A stretch of DNA of 64,000 bases from Mongoliitalea lutea (lineage in GTDB: Bacteria > Bacteroidota > Bacteroidia > Cytophagales > Cyclobacteriaceae): the NCBI RefSeq assembly GCF_014652135.1, contig NZ_BMYF01000010.1:61028-125027 (forward strand). The letters run 5' to 3'. Below are positions 34,909 through 44,790 of this stretch, piece by piece; positions within the stretch are counted from its first letter, which is position 1, and every line of letters starts with the position of its first letter. Made by a program: the position numbers and the translations under genes. The notes beneath the pieces were generated by a model. It saw only the letters and a program-made list of their open reading frames with translations, did no database searches and was not told the origin of the DNA.

Positions 34909-37900
34909 ATGAAAGAAAATAAAAAAACCTACTGGAAAGGGTTAGAAGAACTGACCAATGATGAGTCAGTTATCAGAAATGCTGAAAGAGAGTTTCCGGA
35001 GGGTCCGTCTACTTTAGATGGCTCTTCTCGTAGAGATTTCTTGAAAATGATGGGATTCAGCTTAGCAGCAGCTTCTTTGGCAGCTTGCGAAGCTCCTGTT
35101 AGAAAAGCAATCCCTTATGTAAATAAGCCGGTTGATATCAATCCTTCTATTCCAAACTACTACGCATCAACATTTGCTTCTGGCGGTGATTATGCTTCTA
35201 TCGTAGTGAAGACGCGTGAAGGTAGACCAATAAAAATTGACGGTAACGAACTTTCTCCAATCTCCCAAGGTGGTACTTCTGCAATCGTAGAAGCTTCCGT
35301 ATTGTCTTTATATGACAAGCAGCGTGTGGCTGGTCCAATGGCTGATGGAGAGCAAGTAGAATGGTCAGCACTAGATGCACAAGTGAAAGCTCAGTTAGCA
35401 TCTGCTGGAACCGTTAAGATTGTTACCAATACCATTCTTTCTCCTTCTACTGAAAAAGCGTTACAGCAGTTCGCGGATGCTTTTGGTGGAGCGGAAGTAA
35501 TTACTTATGATCCAGTTTCTGCTTATGGTATTACCAAAGCAGCAGAAATGACCTACGGATCTGCTATCCTGCCTACCTATCACTTCAACAAAGCTTCCGT
35601 GATTGTTAGCTTCGCGGCTGATTTCCTAGGTACTTGGATTTCTCCAATTGAATTTGCTAAGCAGTATAGCAAGACAAGAAAGATTACCAAAGAAAAGCCA
35701 ACGATGTCAAGGCATTTCCAATTTGAGTCTAATCTTTCTTTGACTGGTGCGAATGCGGACTACAGAACTCCTATCAAAGCTTCACAAAATGGTTTGGCAG
35801 TATTAGCATTATACAATGCTATTGCAAGAAAAGCTGGTGCTGCTACTGTTTCTGGTGCGGCGGTAGAAGTTGAATATTTGGATAAAGCTGCCAATGAGTT
35901 GTGGGCAAACAGAGGAAAGTCTCTTGTTGTTGCTGGTTCCAACGATCCAAACGTACAAATTGTCATCAATGCAATCAATGATTTGCTAGATAACAATGGT
36001 GCTACAGTTGATTTCTCTACTCCAACCTATTTCAGAAAAGGAAATGATGCAAAAATGAATCAGTTTGTTGCTGATTTGAAAGCTGGTAGAGTTGGTGGTG
36101 TAGTATTCTACAACTGTAACCCGGTTTATGATTTTGTAAATGGTGCTGAATTAGGTGAAGCAATTGCTAAAGCAAAAGTTTCTGTTGCAACGAATGGTAC
36201 TTTGGATGAGACTGCTTCTTTGGTGAAGTTTGTTGCTCCTGACCATCATTACTTAGAGTCTTGGAATGACTTCAATCCAAGAAAAGGACACTACAGCTTA
36301 TCACAGCCTGTAATTTCTCCTTTGTTTAAAACCCGTCAAGCTCAAGAGTCTTTCTTGATTTGGGCAGGAAATGATACTAATTACTACGATTTCTTACAGG
36401 AGAATTGGAGAACGTCTCTTTTCTCTACTCAGTCTGAGACTTCAAGTTTCCAAGAATTCTGGGATAGATCCTTATTCAATGGTGTATATGCAGTAGAAAG
36501 TACATCTACTTCGGTAACAGGGTCCGCTGATGTATCTGCTGCTGCAAGTGCTATCAACAGAGTGTACAAAGCAGATAATGCAGGTACAGAATTGGTAGTA
36601 TATACAAAGGTAGGTTTAGGAAATGGTACTTTTGCCAACAACCCATGGTTGCAGGAAATGTCCGATCCTATCTCCAAAGCTACTTGGGATAACTACTTGA
36701 CAGTATCCCAGTCTTGGGCTTCTGAGCAAGGCTTAAAAATGTTTGAAGGTGCTACCAAAAAAGCAAAAGTAACGATTGGTGACAAGACTATAACTGTTCC
36801 TGTACTTGTTCAGCCTGGTCAAGCAAAAGGCACTGTAGGTTTGGCTTTAGGTTATGGTAGATCTAAAGCAGGTAGAGTAGCCAATGGAGTAGGGGTAAAT
36901 GCTTATGAATTGCTAACCAATGCAAATGGCTTTACCTCGTATGAAATCACTGAAGGCGTAAGTGTTGAGCTTACAAGTGATTCTTACAAGATTGCTCAAA
37001 CGCAGACGCATCAGACATACATGGATAGACAGTATGTCATCCAGGAGTCTACATTGCCTGAATACAAAGAAAATCCATCTGCAGGTAGAGATTTCCCTAA
37101 AGTGTACATGGAAGGGGAGTTTGTAAAACCAAACAAGATTTCTTTGTGGAAAGGTCACAGATATTCTAATCACCATTGGGGATTAGCGATTGACATGAAC
37201 TCATGTATCGGTTGTGGTGCATGTACAGTAGCATGTCAAGTAGAAAACAACGTTTCTGTTGTTGGTAAAGAAGAAGTGTTGAATAGAAGAGAAATGGCGT
37301 GGATCCGTATCGATCGATACTATTCTTCTCCAGAAGGTGCTTCTAGCAACAAAGAATTGGAAGCTGCGGCTGATAATCCAGAAGTTATCTTCCAACCGAT
37401 GATGTGTCAGCATTGCAACAACGCTCCTTGTGAGACTGTATGTCCAGTAGCTGCTACAACGCACTCTTCAGAAGGTTTGAATCAAATGACGTACAACAGA
37501 TGTATCGGTACAAGATATTGTGCAAACAACTGTCCGTACAAAGTGAGAAGATTCAACTGGTTTAAGTATCATGATAACAAAGCTTTTGCTGCTGTTAACG
37601 TTGCCCAAAACGATGATATGGGTAAAATGGTATTGAATCCAGATGTGACGGTTAGGGTTCGTGGTGTGATTGAAAAATGCTCTATGTGTGTGCAGCGTAT
37701 TCAATCAGGCAAGTTAACTGCTAAGAAAGAAGGCAGAAGAGTTAAAGACGGTGAAATCAATACTGCTTGTGCTACCGCTTGTCCTACGAATGCGATTGTT
37801 TTCGGAGATATGAATGATCCTGAAAGCAACATTACCAAAATGTTGAAGATCGAAGATAACAACGATTCTCCGACAAAAGAGGTAGGTGAGGAAAGAGCAT

Positions 37901-37983
37901 ATCACGTATTGGAGTACTTAAATGTGAATCCAAACGTGTGGTACTTTACCAAAATCAGAAATAAGGATAAATCAGAAGCGTAA
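34909..37983 (+). CDS. actB: Alternative complex III subunit ActB (molybdopterin-oxidoreductase-like fused to Fe-S protein)
   Basis: A 1024-residue fusion. Residues 43-62 carry a twin-arginine export signal (SSRRDFLKMMGFSLAAASLA). The next 650 or so residues form the molybdopterin-oxidoreductase-like part, which in this family carries no cofactor. The C-terminal 300 residues form a ferredoxin-like domain with four cysteine clusters: CIGCGACTVAC, CQHCNNAPCETVC, CIGTRYCANNC and CSMC, the last completed by CATAC. These give three [4Fe-4S] centres and probably one [3Fe-4S], relaying electrons towards ActA. The fold matches polysulfide/DMSO reductase complexes. It lies 38 bp after actA and 18 bp before actC. 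Confidence 0.95.
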   Translation: MKENKKTYWKGLEELTNDESVIRNAEREFPEGPSTLDGSSRRDFLKMMGFSLAAASLAACEAPVRKAIPYVNKPVDINPSIPNYYASTFASGGDYASIVVKTREGRPIKIDGNELSPISQGGTSAIVEASVLSLYDKQRVAGPMADGEQVEWSALDAQVKAQLASAGTVKIVTNTILSPSTEKALQQFADAFGGAEVITYDPVSAYGITKAAEMTYGSAILPTYHFNKASVIVSFAADFLGTWISPIEFAKQYSKTRKITKEKPTMSRHFQFESNLSLTGANADYRTPIKASQNGLAVLALYNAIARKAGAATVSGAAVEVEYLDKAANELWANRGKSLVVAGSNDPNVQIVINAINDLLDNNGATVDFSTPTYFRKGNDAKMNQFVADLKAGRVGGVVFYNCNPVYDFVNGAELGEAIAKAKVSVATNGTLDETASLVKFVAPDHHYLESWNDFNPRKGHYSLSQPVISPLFKTRQAQESFLIWAGNDTNYYDFLQENWRTSLFSTQSETSSFQEFWDRSLFNGVYAVESTSTSVTGSADVSAAASAINRVYKADNAGTELVVYTKVGLGNGTFANNPWLQEMSDPISKATWDNYLTVSQSWASEQGLKMFEGATKKAKVTIGDKTITVPVLVQPGQAKGTVGLALGYGRSKAGRVANGVGVNAYELLTNANGFTSYEITEGVSVELTSDSYKIAQTQTHQTYMDRQYVIQESTLPEYKENPSAGRDFPKVYMEGEFVKPNKISLWKGHRYSNHHWGLAIDMNSCIGCGACTVACQVENNVSVVGKEEVLNRREMAWIRIDRYYSSPEGASSNKELEAAADNPEVIFQPMMCQHCNNAPCETVCPVAATTHSSEGLNQMTYNRCIGTRYCANNCPYKVRRFNWFKYHDNKAFAAVNVAQNDDMGKMVLNPDVTVRVRGVIEKCSMCVQRIQSGKLTAKKEGRRVKDGEINTACATACPTNAIVFGDMNDPESNITKMLKIEDNNDSPTKEVGEERAYHVLEYLNVNPNVWYFTKIRNKDKSEA

Positions 37984-38001
37984 TTAATAATTTTATAAGA
38001 T

Positions 38002-39366
38002 ATGCAGGTAACTTCATCCGTACGCGAGCCGCTAATAACCGGCGGTAAAACCTTAAAAGATGTAACCCATGATATCTCAAGACAGGTAGAAGGTAAGCCG
38101 TCCATCGGCTGGATTCTTGGTCTTTTGGTTTCCGTTGGTGCCTTGGGCTTAGGGGGACTTGCTTTGGCAGCCACTCTTTGGGAAGGTATTGGAATGTGGG
38201 GGTTGAATAAAACTATCGGTTGGGCTTGGGACATCACCAACTTCGTGTGGTGGGTCGGTATTGGTCACGCTGGTACATTGATTTCCGCAGTATTGTTGCT
38301 ATTCAGACAGAAATGGAGAATGGCTATTAACAGAGCTGCTGAGGCGATGACGATTTTTGCTGTAATTTGTGCGGCAATGTTCCCAATCATTCACATGGGT
38401 AGACCATGGGTTGGTGCTTATTGGGCTTTGCCTCTTCCAAATACTTGGGGTTCATTGTGGGTAAATTTCAACTCTCCGCTCTTGTGGGACGTGTTTGCGA
38501 TTTCTACTTATTTCTCAGTATCCCTTGTGTTCTGGTACATTGGTTTGATTCCTGATTTTGCGACAATCAGAGACAGAGCTACAGGTTTAAGAAAAACTAT
38601 CTACGGTGCATTGGCATTCGGTTGGGATGGTGCTGCAAAAACTTGGAGCAGATACGAATCAGTTGCCTTGATTTTGGCAGGTTTAGCGACTCCATTGGTA
38701 CTTTCAGTTCACACGATTGTATCTTTTGACTTTGCTACCTCCGTAATTCCAGGTTGGCATACTACAATCTTCCCTCCTTATTTCGTAGCTGGAGCAATTT
38801 TCTCAGGCTTTGCCATGGTATTGACCTTGATGATCATCACTAGAAAGCTATTCAAGTTGGAAGATTATATCACAATCGGACATATTGAGTTGATGAACAT
38901 CGTTATCATCATCACAGGTTCTATTGTAGGTATTGCTTACATCACTGAGTTCTTTATTGCTTGGTATTCAGGTGTGGCTCCTGAGCAATATGCGTTTGTC
39001 AACAGAGCTTTTGGTCCATATTGGTGGGCATATTGGGCGATGATGACTTGTAACGTAATTTCCCCTCAGCTTTTCTGGTTTAAGAAAATTAGAACTTCCA
39101 TTGTGCTCACATTCATCTTATCGATTGTTGTAAACATCGGTATGTGGTTTGAGCGTTTTGTAATCATTGTTACTTCCCTACACAGAGACTTCTTGCCTTC
39201 TTCTTGGGCGATGTTCTATCCAACTTGGGCTGACGTAGGAGTGTATTTGTTTACGTTCGGTTTGTTCTTCACCTTATTCTTGTTGTTTGCTAAATTCTTC
39301 CCAGTAATCAACATGGCTGAAGTTAAGTCAATTGTTAAATCTTCATCTGAAAAAGTTACTAAATAA
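38002..39366 (+). CDS. actC: Alternative complex III subunit ActC (NrfD/PsrC family)
   Basis: A 454-residue integral membrane protein of the NrfD/PsrC family with about ten helices. Conserved blocks are [32 protein letters not shown] and [20 protein letters not shown]. It provides the menaquinol oxidation site of alternative complex III and may couple to proton translocation. The soluble N-terminus (about 45 residues, [20 protein letters not shown]) is typical. It follows actB by 18 bp and precedes actD by 3 bp. Confidence 0.95.
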   Translation: MQVTSSVREPLITGGKTLKDVTHDISRQVEGKPSIGWILGLLVSVGALGLGGLALAATLWEGIGMWGLNKTIGWAWDITNFVWWVGIGHAGTLISAVLLLFRQKWRMAINRAAEAMTIFAVICAAMFPIIHMGRPWVGAYWALPLPNTWGSLWVNFNSPLLWDVFAISTYFSVSLVFWYIGLIPDFATIRDRATGLRKTIYGALAFGWDGAAKTWSRYESVALILAGLATPLVLSVHTIVSFDFATSVIPGWHTTIFPPYFVAGAIFSGFAMVLTLMIITRKLFKLEDYITIGHIELMNIVIIITGSIVGIAYITEFFIAWYSGVAPEQYAFVNRAFGPYWWAYWAMMTCNVISPQLFWFKKIRTSIVLTFILSIVVNIGMWFERFVIIVTSLHRDFLPSSWAMFYPTWADVGVYLFTFGLFFTLFLLFAKFFPVINMAEVKSIVKSSSEKVTK

Positions 39367-39369
39367 GAC

Positions 39370-39900
39370 ATGGAAAGAGATAAGAATTTTATCCTCGGTG
39401 TGTACGACGATGAGGATGTACTATTAGACGCAATTACAAAGGTTCGTCAAAGTGGAGTAAAAATCCACGAGGTTTATTCACCTTTCCCTGTTCACGGAAT
39501 TGACGATGTCTTAGGATATAAAAGAAGCAAATTGCCTATCGCAGCATTCCTTTTTGGAATGTTGGGAACAAGCTTAGCTTTGTTGATGCAGTTTTACATG
39601 ATGAAATGGGATTGGCCTATGATCATCGGTGGTAAAGATTATGCAGGTTTTCCAGTATTTGTTCCGGTAACTTTCGAGTTGACGGTACTTTTAGCTGCTT
39701 TCGGTATGGTGGGTGTGTTTTTCGTATCCTCTAATCTGAAGCCTTGGGGACAAGCTAGAATCTTTGACCTAAGAGTTACTGATGATAAGCATGTGATGGC
39801 AATTGATTTAGCTGTAAACAGTGGAATGGAGGAAGAGAAGCTAGCGGAAGTTTTAAAATCTTCTGGTGCTTCTGAGGTGAATAAAAAAAGTTTTGAATAG
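39370..39900 (+). CDS. actD: Alternative complex III subunit ActD (DUF3341)
   Basis: A 176-residue DUF3341 protein. The N-terminal soluble domain (FILGVYDDEDVLLDAITKVR, VYSPFPVHGIDDVLG) is followed by two membrane helices (about residues 55-80 and 95-122, with FPVFVPVTFELTVLLAAFG) and a short C-terminal domain. ActD is a small membrane-anchored structural subunit without cofactor. Its stop lies 13 bp before the actE start. Confidence 0.94.
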   Translation: MERDKNFILGVYDDEDVLLDAITKVRQSGVKIHEVYSPFPVHGIDDVLGYKRSKLPIAAFLFGMLGTSLALLMQFYMMKWDWPMIIGGKDYAGFPVFVPVTFELTVLLAAFGMVGVFFVSSNLKPWGQARIFDLRVTDDKHVMAIDLAVNSGMEEEKLAEVLKSSGASEVNKKSFE

Positions 39901-39913
39901 AACATTGAGAGCT

Positions 39914-40537
39914 ATGAAAATTACGAATTCTATATATGTACTTGGGTTGTCAGGCCTTGTTTTCTTGGGTGCCTGTACAGCTTCTGGTGACCATCCTGGA
40001 TATGAGTATGCACCTCAGATGTATAACTCCGTAGCTTATGAGCCATTAAATCAGATTGTAGATGAATCCCAAGGTTCTTGGTTGTCTACAAGAGAAGATG
40101 GAAAGGGTGAATTCTTCAACAGTAACATTAATAATCCTAACCGCATGAATATGCGTGAACCGGTTGCTAATACTGTTCCAAGAACCAAAGATGGTGCGCT
40201 TCCTTACCGTTTGAAAGCATTTGAATTGGAAGAAGCTGCAAAAATTGAAAATCCAGTAGAACTAACGGAGCAAGTGTTAGCTGAGGGTAGAGTGTTGTAC
40301 AGACAGTATTGCTCTACTTGTCATGGTAATAATGGCGAAGGTGATGGTAAGGCTGGTGAAGTAGTAGGTGGTGTTGCCAATTTAAAAGGTGGTGCATACA
40401 TTGATTTGCCTGAAGGTCATATTTTCCATGTGATCATGAAAGGTAAAGGCAGAATGGGTGCTCACGGTTCACAAATTCCTCAAGAGAGAATTTGGAAAAT
40501 TGTTCACTATGTTAAACAAGAAATTCAGAAACAATAA
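39914..40537 (+). CDS. actE: Alternative complex III subunit ActE (monohaem cytochrome c lipoprotein)
   Basis: A 207-residue lipoprotein. ATG 39914 gives MKITNSIYVLGLSGLVFLGAC with a good lipobox; a longer TTG-started frame from 39893 overlaps actD and spoils the signal. One class I haem c site (CSTCHGNNGEGDG) lies near residue 134, with methionine ligands downstream (HVIMKGKGRMGAH). The N-terminal 100 residues (YNSVAYEPLNQ, NRMNMREPVANTVPR) are the usual ActE extension that packs on the complex. It is the probable electron exit towards the oxidase. It sits 2 bp before actF. Confidence 0.93.
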   Translation: MKITNSIYVLGLSGLVFLGACTASGDHPGYEYAPQMYNSVAYEPLNQIVDESQGSWLSTREDGKGEFFNSNINNPNRMNMREPVANTVPRTKDGALPYRLKAFELEEAAKIENPVELTEQVLAEGRVLYRQYCSTCHGNNGEGDGKAGEVVGGVANLKGGAYIDLPEGHIFHVIMKGKGRMGAHGSQIPQERIWKIVHYVKQEIQKQ

Positions 40538-40539
40538 TC

Positions 40540-41829
40540 ATGGGTCACAGTACAACTAACTACAATTTGGACCAAAAATTTGATTTTTCGGCTGCGCTGA
40601 AAAAATCAATCATGACTGTACTTGGAATTGGTGCGGTACTTTTGGTAGCTGGTATTATCTTGAGTATGACTGGAGGCCATGATCATGGTGCTGAGGAAGG
40701 TGCTCATGCGTATCATTGGTATCAGCGTCTATTTGCCAATTTATGGATTAACAACGTTTACTTTACTGGTATTGCAGTAATCGGCGTTTTCTTCTTTGCT
40801 ATTCAATATGCTGCTCAGGCTGGATGGTCTGCTGGTATTCTTAGAGTTATGTTATCTCTTGGTTATTGGTTGCCTATCGGTGCTGGATTATTGATTGTAT
40901 CTTATTTTATTGTAAGCCATGACATTTTCCACTGGACACACGCTTATCTATTTGATAAAAATGATCCGCAATATGATTACATCATCGATGGTAAAGGTGG
41001 GTTCTTTTTCTGGCCTTTAGAAAAAGGTACGTTCCCAATTTTCTTTGTTGTAAGAATGTTTGTATTCCTAGGGGTTTGGATTTTCTTTTTCAACAAGTTG
41101 AAAGCTTTGTCCTTTGAAGAGGATAGAGTAGGCGGTACAGAACATTGGAGAAAAATGAGAACTTGGTCTGCATTTTTCTTGGTATTCTTTGCAGTATCTT
41201 CTTCTATTGCTGCTTGGGATTGGGTAATGTCTATAGATACTCACTGGTTCTCTACTTTGTTTGGCTGGTATATGTTTGCGTCTTGGTTTGTTGCAGGTCT
41301 TTCGGCAATTACTTTGATTACGCTATACTTGAGAGATAAAGGCTATTTGGAAATGGTCAACGAAAACCATATCCATGACTTAGGAAAGTTTGTTTTTGGT
41401 TTCTCTATTTTCTGGACTTACCTATGGTTCTCTCAGTTCTTATTGATCTATTACGCCAATATTCCTGAGGAATCTGTGTACTTCGTAGAAAGATTACAGT
41501 CTGATGTGTATGGACCGTTTGTTTTTGTAAATTTAATCCTAAACTTCTTCTTGCCATTCTTTGTTTTAATGACACGTGATGCAAAGAGACATGGAATTTT
41601 CTTGAAAGTTGTTTGTTCTTTGATCATCTTAGGACATTGGTTTGACTTCTTCTTGATGGTTCAGCCAGGTACTTTGGGTCACAACGGTGGCTTTGGTCTA
41701 ATGGAGATTGGAATGTTCTTGGTATATGGTGCAGGTGCTGCTTGGGTTGTAATGAGCAATTTGGGTAAAGGTAATCTTGTAGCGAAGAACCATCCAATGT
41801 TGGAAGAAAGTTATCATCATCATATTTAA
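40540..41829 (+). CDS. actF: Alternative complex III subunit ActF (quinol:cytochrome c oxidoreductase membrane subunit)
   Basis: A 429-residue polytopic membrane protein, distantly related to ActC, with about ten helices. Blocks include HAYHWYQRLFANLWINNVYF, SHDIFHWTHAYLFD, AAWDWVMSIDTHWFSTLFGW and FLLIYYANIPEESVYF, the last two typical of ActF. It pairs with ActC in the membrane arm of the complex. The next gene (oxidase subunit II) starts 21 bp later in the same direction, consistent with the supercomplex of alternative complex III and aa3 oxidase described in Flavobacterium. Confidence 0.94.
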   Translation: MGHSTTNYNLDQKFDFSAALKKSIMTVLGIGAVLLVAGIILSMTGGHDHGAEEGAHAYHWYQRLFANLWINNVYFTGIAVIGVFFFAIQYAAQAGWSAGILRVMLSLGYWLPIGAGLLIVSYFIVSHDIFHWTHAYLFDKNDPQYDYIIDGKGGFFFWPLEKGTFPIFFVVRMFVFLGVWIFFFNKLKALSFEEDRVGGTEHWRKMRTWSAFFLVFFAVSSSIAAWDWVMSIDTHWFSTLFGWYMFASWFVAGLSAITLITLYLRDKGYLEMVNENHIHDLGKFVFGFSIFWTYLWFSQFLLIYYANIPEESVYFVERLQSDVYGPFVFVNLILNFFLPFFVLMTRDAKRHGIFLKVVCSLIILGHWFDFFLMVQPGTLGHNGGFGLMEIGMFLVYGAGAAWVVMSNLGKGNLVAKNHPMLEESYHHHI

Positions 41830-41850
41830 TTATCCGAAAAAATTAATTCT

Positions 41851-42885
41851 ATGTACGGATTTCTGATTGCAGTTGGAGTTTTACTATTACTATCCATCAT
41901 TTGGATGGTTTATAGAATTCAGACATTGGTCTCTGTCGTTAAGGGCAGTGACAAAAAGGTTGTAACAGGTAGCAATAAGGTGAATGCCTTGATGTTTATC
42001 CTGTTTTTGGTAGGTGCAGGTGGTTTGATGTTTTGGTATTCAATCAAGGAGTTTGATAACTACAATCTACCAGTTGCGTCTGAACATGGTGTGGTAACAG
42101 ATCAGTTGTTTTGGGTTACAATGGCAGTGACTGGCATTGTATTCATCATTACGCATATCTTATTATTCATTTTCCCATACAAGTATCAGTATTCTGAGAG
42201 AAGGACTGCTAGCTTCTACCCTGACAACAATAAATTAGAGGTTATTTGGACAGTTGTTCCGGCAATCGTTCTTGCTTTGTTGGTAATTGGTGGTTGGAGA
42301 GCTTGGACAGATATCACTGCTCCTGCTCCGGAAAATGCTCACGTAGTAGAGTTGATGGGATATCAGTTTGCTTGGGAAGTGAGATACCCTGGAATGGATA
42401 ATGTACTTGGCGCGAACGATTACCGTTTAACCAATGCTTCTAATGTTTCTGGTGTTGATTTTACGGATAGAAATTCATTAGATGATTTCTCTTCTCCGGT
42501 AGTTTATATCCCTAAAGGTGAGCCAGTATTATTTAAAATCCGTGCAAGAGATGTATTGCATTCTGTATTTGCTCCGCATATGCGATTGAAAATGGATGCT
42601 GTTCCTGGTATGCCTACTCGTTTTTGGTTTGTTCCTACAAAGACTACGGCTGAAATGAGAGCTGAACTGAACAATCCTGAGTTTAACTATGAAATCGCAT
42701 GTACTGAGATTTGTGGGAGAGGTCATTTCTCTATGAAAAGAGAAATTGTAGTGGTAGAGCCGGATGAGTTTAGAAAGTGGGTTGCTGATCAAAAACCTTA
42801 CATCGTTAACAATCCAGCATTAGTTGCGGATCTACCTTTGGAGTTAAAAGAATTAGCTGAAATTACTATCAGCGAATACAAGTAA
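41851..42885 (+). CDS. coxB: Cytochrome c oxidase subunit II
   Basis: A 344-residue subunit II. Membrane segments lie near residues 1-18, 45-65 and 85-110, longer than usual at the N-terminus, followed by one near 130-148 (VIWTVVPAIVLALLVIGGW). The periplasmic cupredoxin domain carries the CuA ligands: RDVLHSVFAPHMR (first His) and CTEICGRGHFSM (two Cys, Glu, His, Met). It receives electrons and hands them to haem a of subunit I. It stands between actF and coxA in the operon. Confidence 0.95.
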   Translation: MYGFLIAVGVLLLLSIIWMVYRIQTLVSVVKGSDKKVVTGSNKVNALMFILFLVGAGGLMFWYSIKEFDNYNLPVASEHGVVTDQLFWVTMAVTGIVFIITHILLFIFPYKYQYSERRTASFYPDNNKLEVIWTVVPAIVLALLVIGGWRAWTDITAPAPENAHVVELMGYQFAWEVRYPGMDNVLGANDYRLTNASNVSGVDFTDRNSLDDFSSPVVYIPKGEPVLFKIRARDVLHSVFAPHMRLKMDAVPGMPTRFWFVPTKTTAEMRAELNNPEFNYEIACTEICGRGHFSMKREIVVVEPDEFRKWVADQKPYIVNNPALVADLPLELKELAEITISEYK

Positions 42886-42900
42886 TAAATAGCAATAAAT

Positions 42901-44790
42901 ATGGCGACAGCAGAATCAGCTTTACACAATGCCACTGCACATGATCACCATGATCATGAGCATCATGACAATTTTATTACCAAGTATATCTTCAGTACCG
43001 ATCACAAAATGATTGGTAAGCAATTCCTGGTAACGGGGATTTTCTGGGCTATCATTGGTGGTGCCTTGTCTATTATTTTCAGATTACAGTTAGGTTTCCC
43101 TGACATGGAGTTGCACTGGCTTAAGCCTTTGCTTGGAGGTTGGATTGATGAAGGTGGCAAACTGGATCCGAACTTCTATTTGGCATTGGTAACGATGCAC
43201 GGTACCATCATGGTATTCTTTGTGCTTACTGCTGGTTTGAGTGGTACTTTCTCAAATTATTTGATTCCACTTCAAATCGGTGCCCGTGATATGGCTTCAG
43301 GTTTTATGAATATGTTGTCTTACTGGTTATTCTTTGTTTCCGGTGTGATCATGTTCATTTCCTTATTCATTGAAACAGGACCTGCATCTGGCGGTTGGGT
43401 TGTATATCCTCCATTATCTGCCCTTGAGCAGGCAATGCCCGGTTCAGGTTTGGGTATGACATTATGGTTGATTTCCATGACTTTCTTTATCGCGAGTTCC
43501 TTGCTTGGTGGTATTAACTATATCACTACGGTAATTAACTTGAGAACCAAAGGTATGTCTTTCTCAAGATTACCTTTGACCATATGGGCCTTCTTCTTGA
43601 CGGCAGTTATTGGTTTGTTGTCATTCCCTGTATTGTTCTCCGCTGCATTGTTGTTGGTGTTTGATAGAAGTTTTGGAACTTCCTTCTATCTATCTGATAT
43701 CTATATAGGTGGAGAAGCGCTTCCTAATACTGGAGGTAGTGCTGTTCTTTATCAGCACTTGTTTTGGTTCTTAGGTCACCCAGAGGTATATATTGTATTA
43801 TTACCTGCTTTGGGGATTACTTCTGAAATTATTGCTACTCAATCCAGAAAACCTATTTTTGGTTACAAAGCAATGATTATTTCCATGTTGGGTATTGCAA
43901 TCCTTTCTTTCGTTGTATGGGCTCACCACATGTTCGTGTCTGGTATGAATCCATTCTTAGGATCTATCTTCATGTTCCTTACATTGATTATTGCGATTCC
44001 ATCAGCAGTTAAGGTATTTAACTATTTGACTACATTATGGAGAGGTAATTTGATTTTCACTCCAGGTATGTTATTCTCAATTGGTCTTGTTTCCTTCTTT
44101 ATTTCTGGAGGTTTGACAGGTATTTTCTTGGGTAACTCTGCTATCGATATTCAATTACACGATACTTATTTCGTAGTAGCTCACTTCCATTTGGTAATGG
44201 GTTCTGCCTCTTTCTTTGGATTGATGGCTGGTGTGTACCACTGGTTCCCTAAAATGTTTGGTAGAATGATGGATGCTCGATTGGGTTATATTCACTTCTG
44301 GTTGACATTTATTGGAGTTTACATGGTATTCTTCCCAATGCACTACATTGGTATAGCTGGTTTCCCTAGAAGATATTATTCTTGGACAAACTTCGAATTT
44401 ACCAACATGTATACTGATTTGAACATGTTTGTATCTGCTGCTGCTATTATTACATTTGCTGCACAGGCTATCTTCTTGTTCAATTTCTTCTATAGCATGT
44501 ATAGAGGTCGTAAAGCGCCTATGAACCCATGGAGATCTACCACACTTGAGTGGACTACTCCAGTTAATCCTGGTCATGGAAACTGGCCTGGAGAGATTCC
44601 TGCGGTTTATAGATGGCCTTATGATTATTCTAAGCCTGGCGCTGCTGAGGATTTCATTCCTCAAACAGTTCCTTTGTCTGCGACACCTGAATCTAACTTA
44701 CCACATGAGCAGGAGCTTGTGAAGTTGGAGAAAGAGATTATTGCAGAGGAAGAAGCTATGTTAGTGGCCGATGAAACAAAAACCGTTTAA
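42901..44790 (+). CDS. coxA: Cytochrome c oxidase subunit I
   Basis: A 629-residue haem-copper oxidase core subunit with 12 expected helices. Ligands are visible: the haem a His in LVTMHGTIMVFF, the CuB/Tyr block WFLGHPEVYIVLLPALG (cross-linked His-Tyr pair), VWAHHMFVSG (two CuB His) and DTYFVVAHFHLVMG (haem a3 and haem a His). The HPEVY tyrosine identifies an A-type enzyme. The N-terminus is rich in histidine (HDHHDHEHHDN), which may bind metal. A 60-residue polar tail closes the protein. The 3' end overlaps ctaA by 20 bp. Confidence 0.97.
   Translation: MATAESALHNATAHDHHDHEHHDNFITKYIFSTDHKMIGKQFLVTGIFWAIIGGALSIIFRLQLGFPDMELHWLKPLLGGWIDEGGKLDPNFYLALVTMHGTIMVFFVLTAGLSGTFSNYLIPLQIGARDMASGFMNMLSYWLFFVSGVIMFISLFIETGPASGGWVVYPPLSALEQAMPGSGLGMTLWLISMTFFIASSLLGGINYITTVINLRTKGMSFSRLPLTIWAFFLTAVIGLLSFPVLFSAALLLVFDRSFGTSFYLSDIYIGGEALPNTGGSAVLYQHLFWFLGHPEVYIVLLPALGITSEIIATQSRKPIFGYKAMIISMLGIAILSFVVWAHHMFVSGMNPFLGSIFMFLTLIIAIPSAVKVFNYLTTLWRGNLIFTPGMLFSIGLVSFFISGGLTGIFLGNSAIDIQLHDTYFVVAHFHLVMGSASFFGLMAGVYHWFPKMFGRMMDARLGYIHFWLTFIGVYMVFFPMHYIGIAGFPRRYYSWTNFEFTNMYTDLNMFVSAAAIITFAAQAIFLFNFFYSMYRGRKAPMNPWRSTTLEWTTPVNPGHGNWPGEIPAVYRWPYDYSKPGAAEDFIPQTVPLSATPESNLPHEQELVKLEKEIIAEEEAMLVADETKTV

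Noticed and set aside
44155..44664. Leftward frame of 169 codons inside coxA
   Set aside because: Pure antisense shadow of the oxidase subunit I gene, whose metal ligands are all present.
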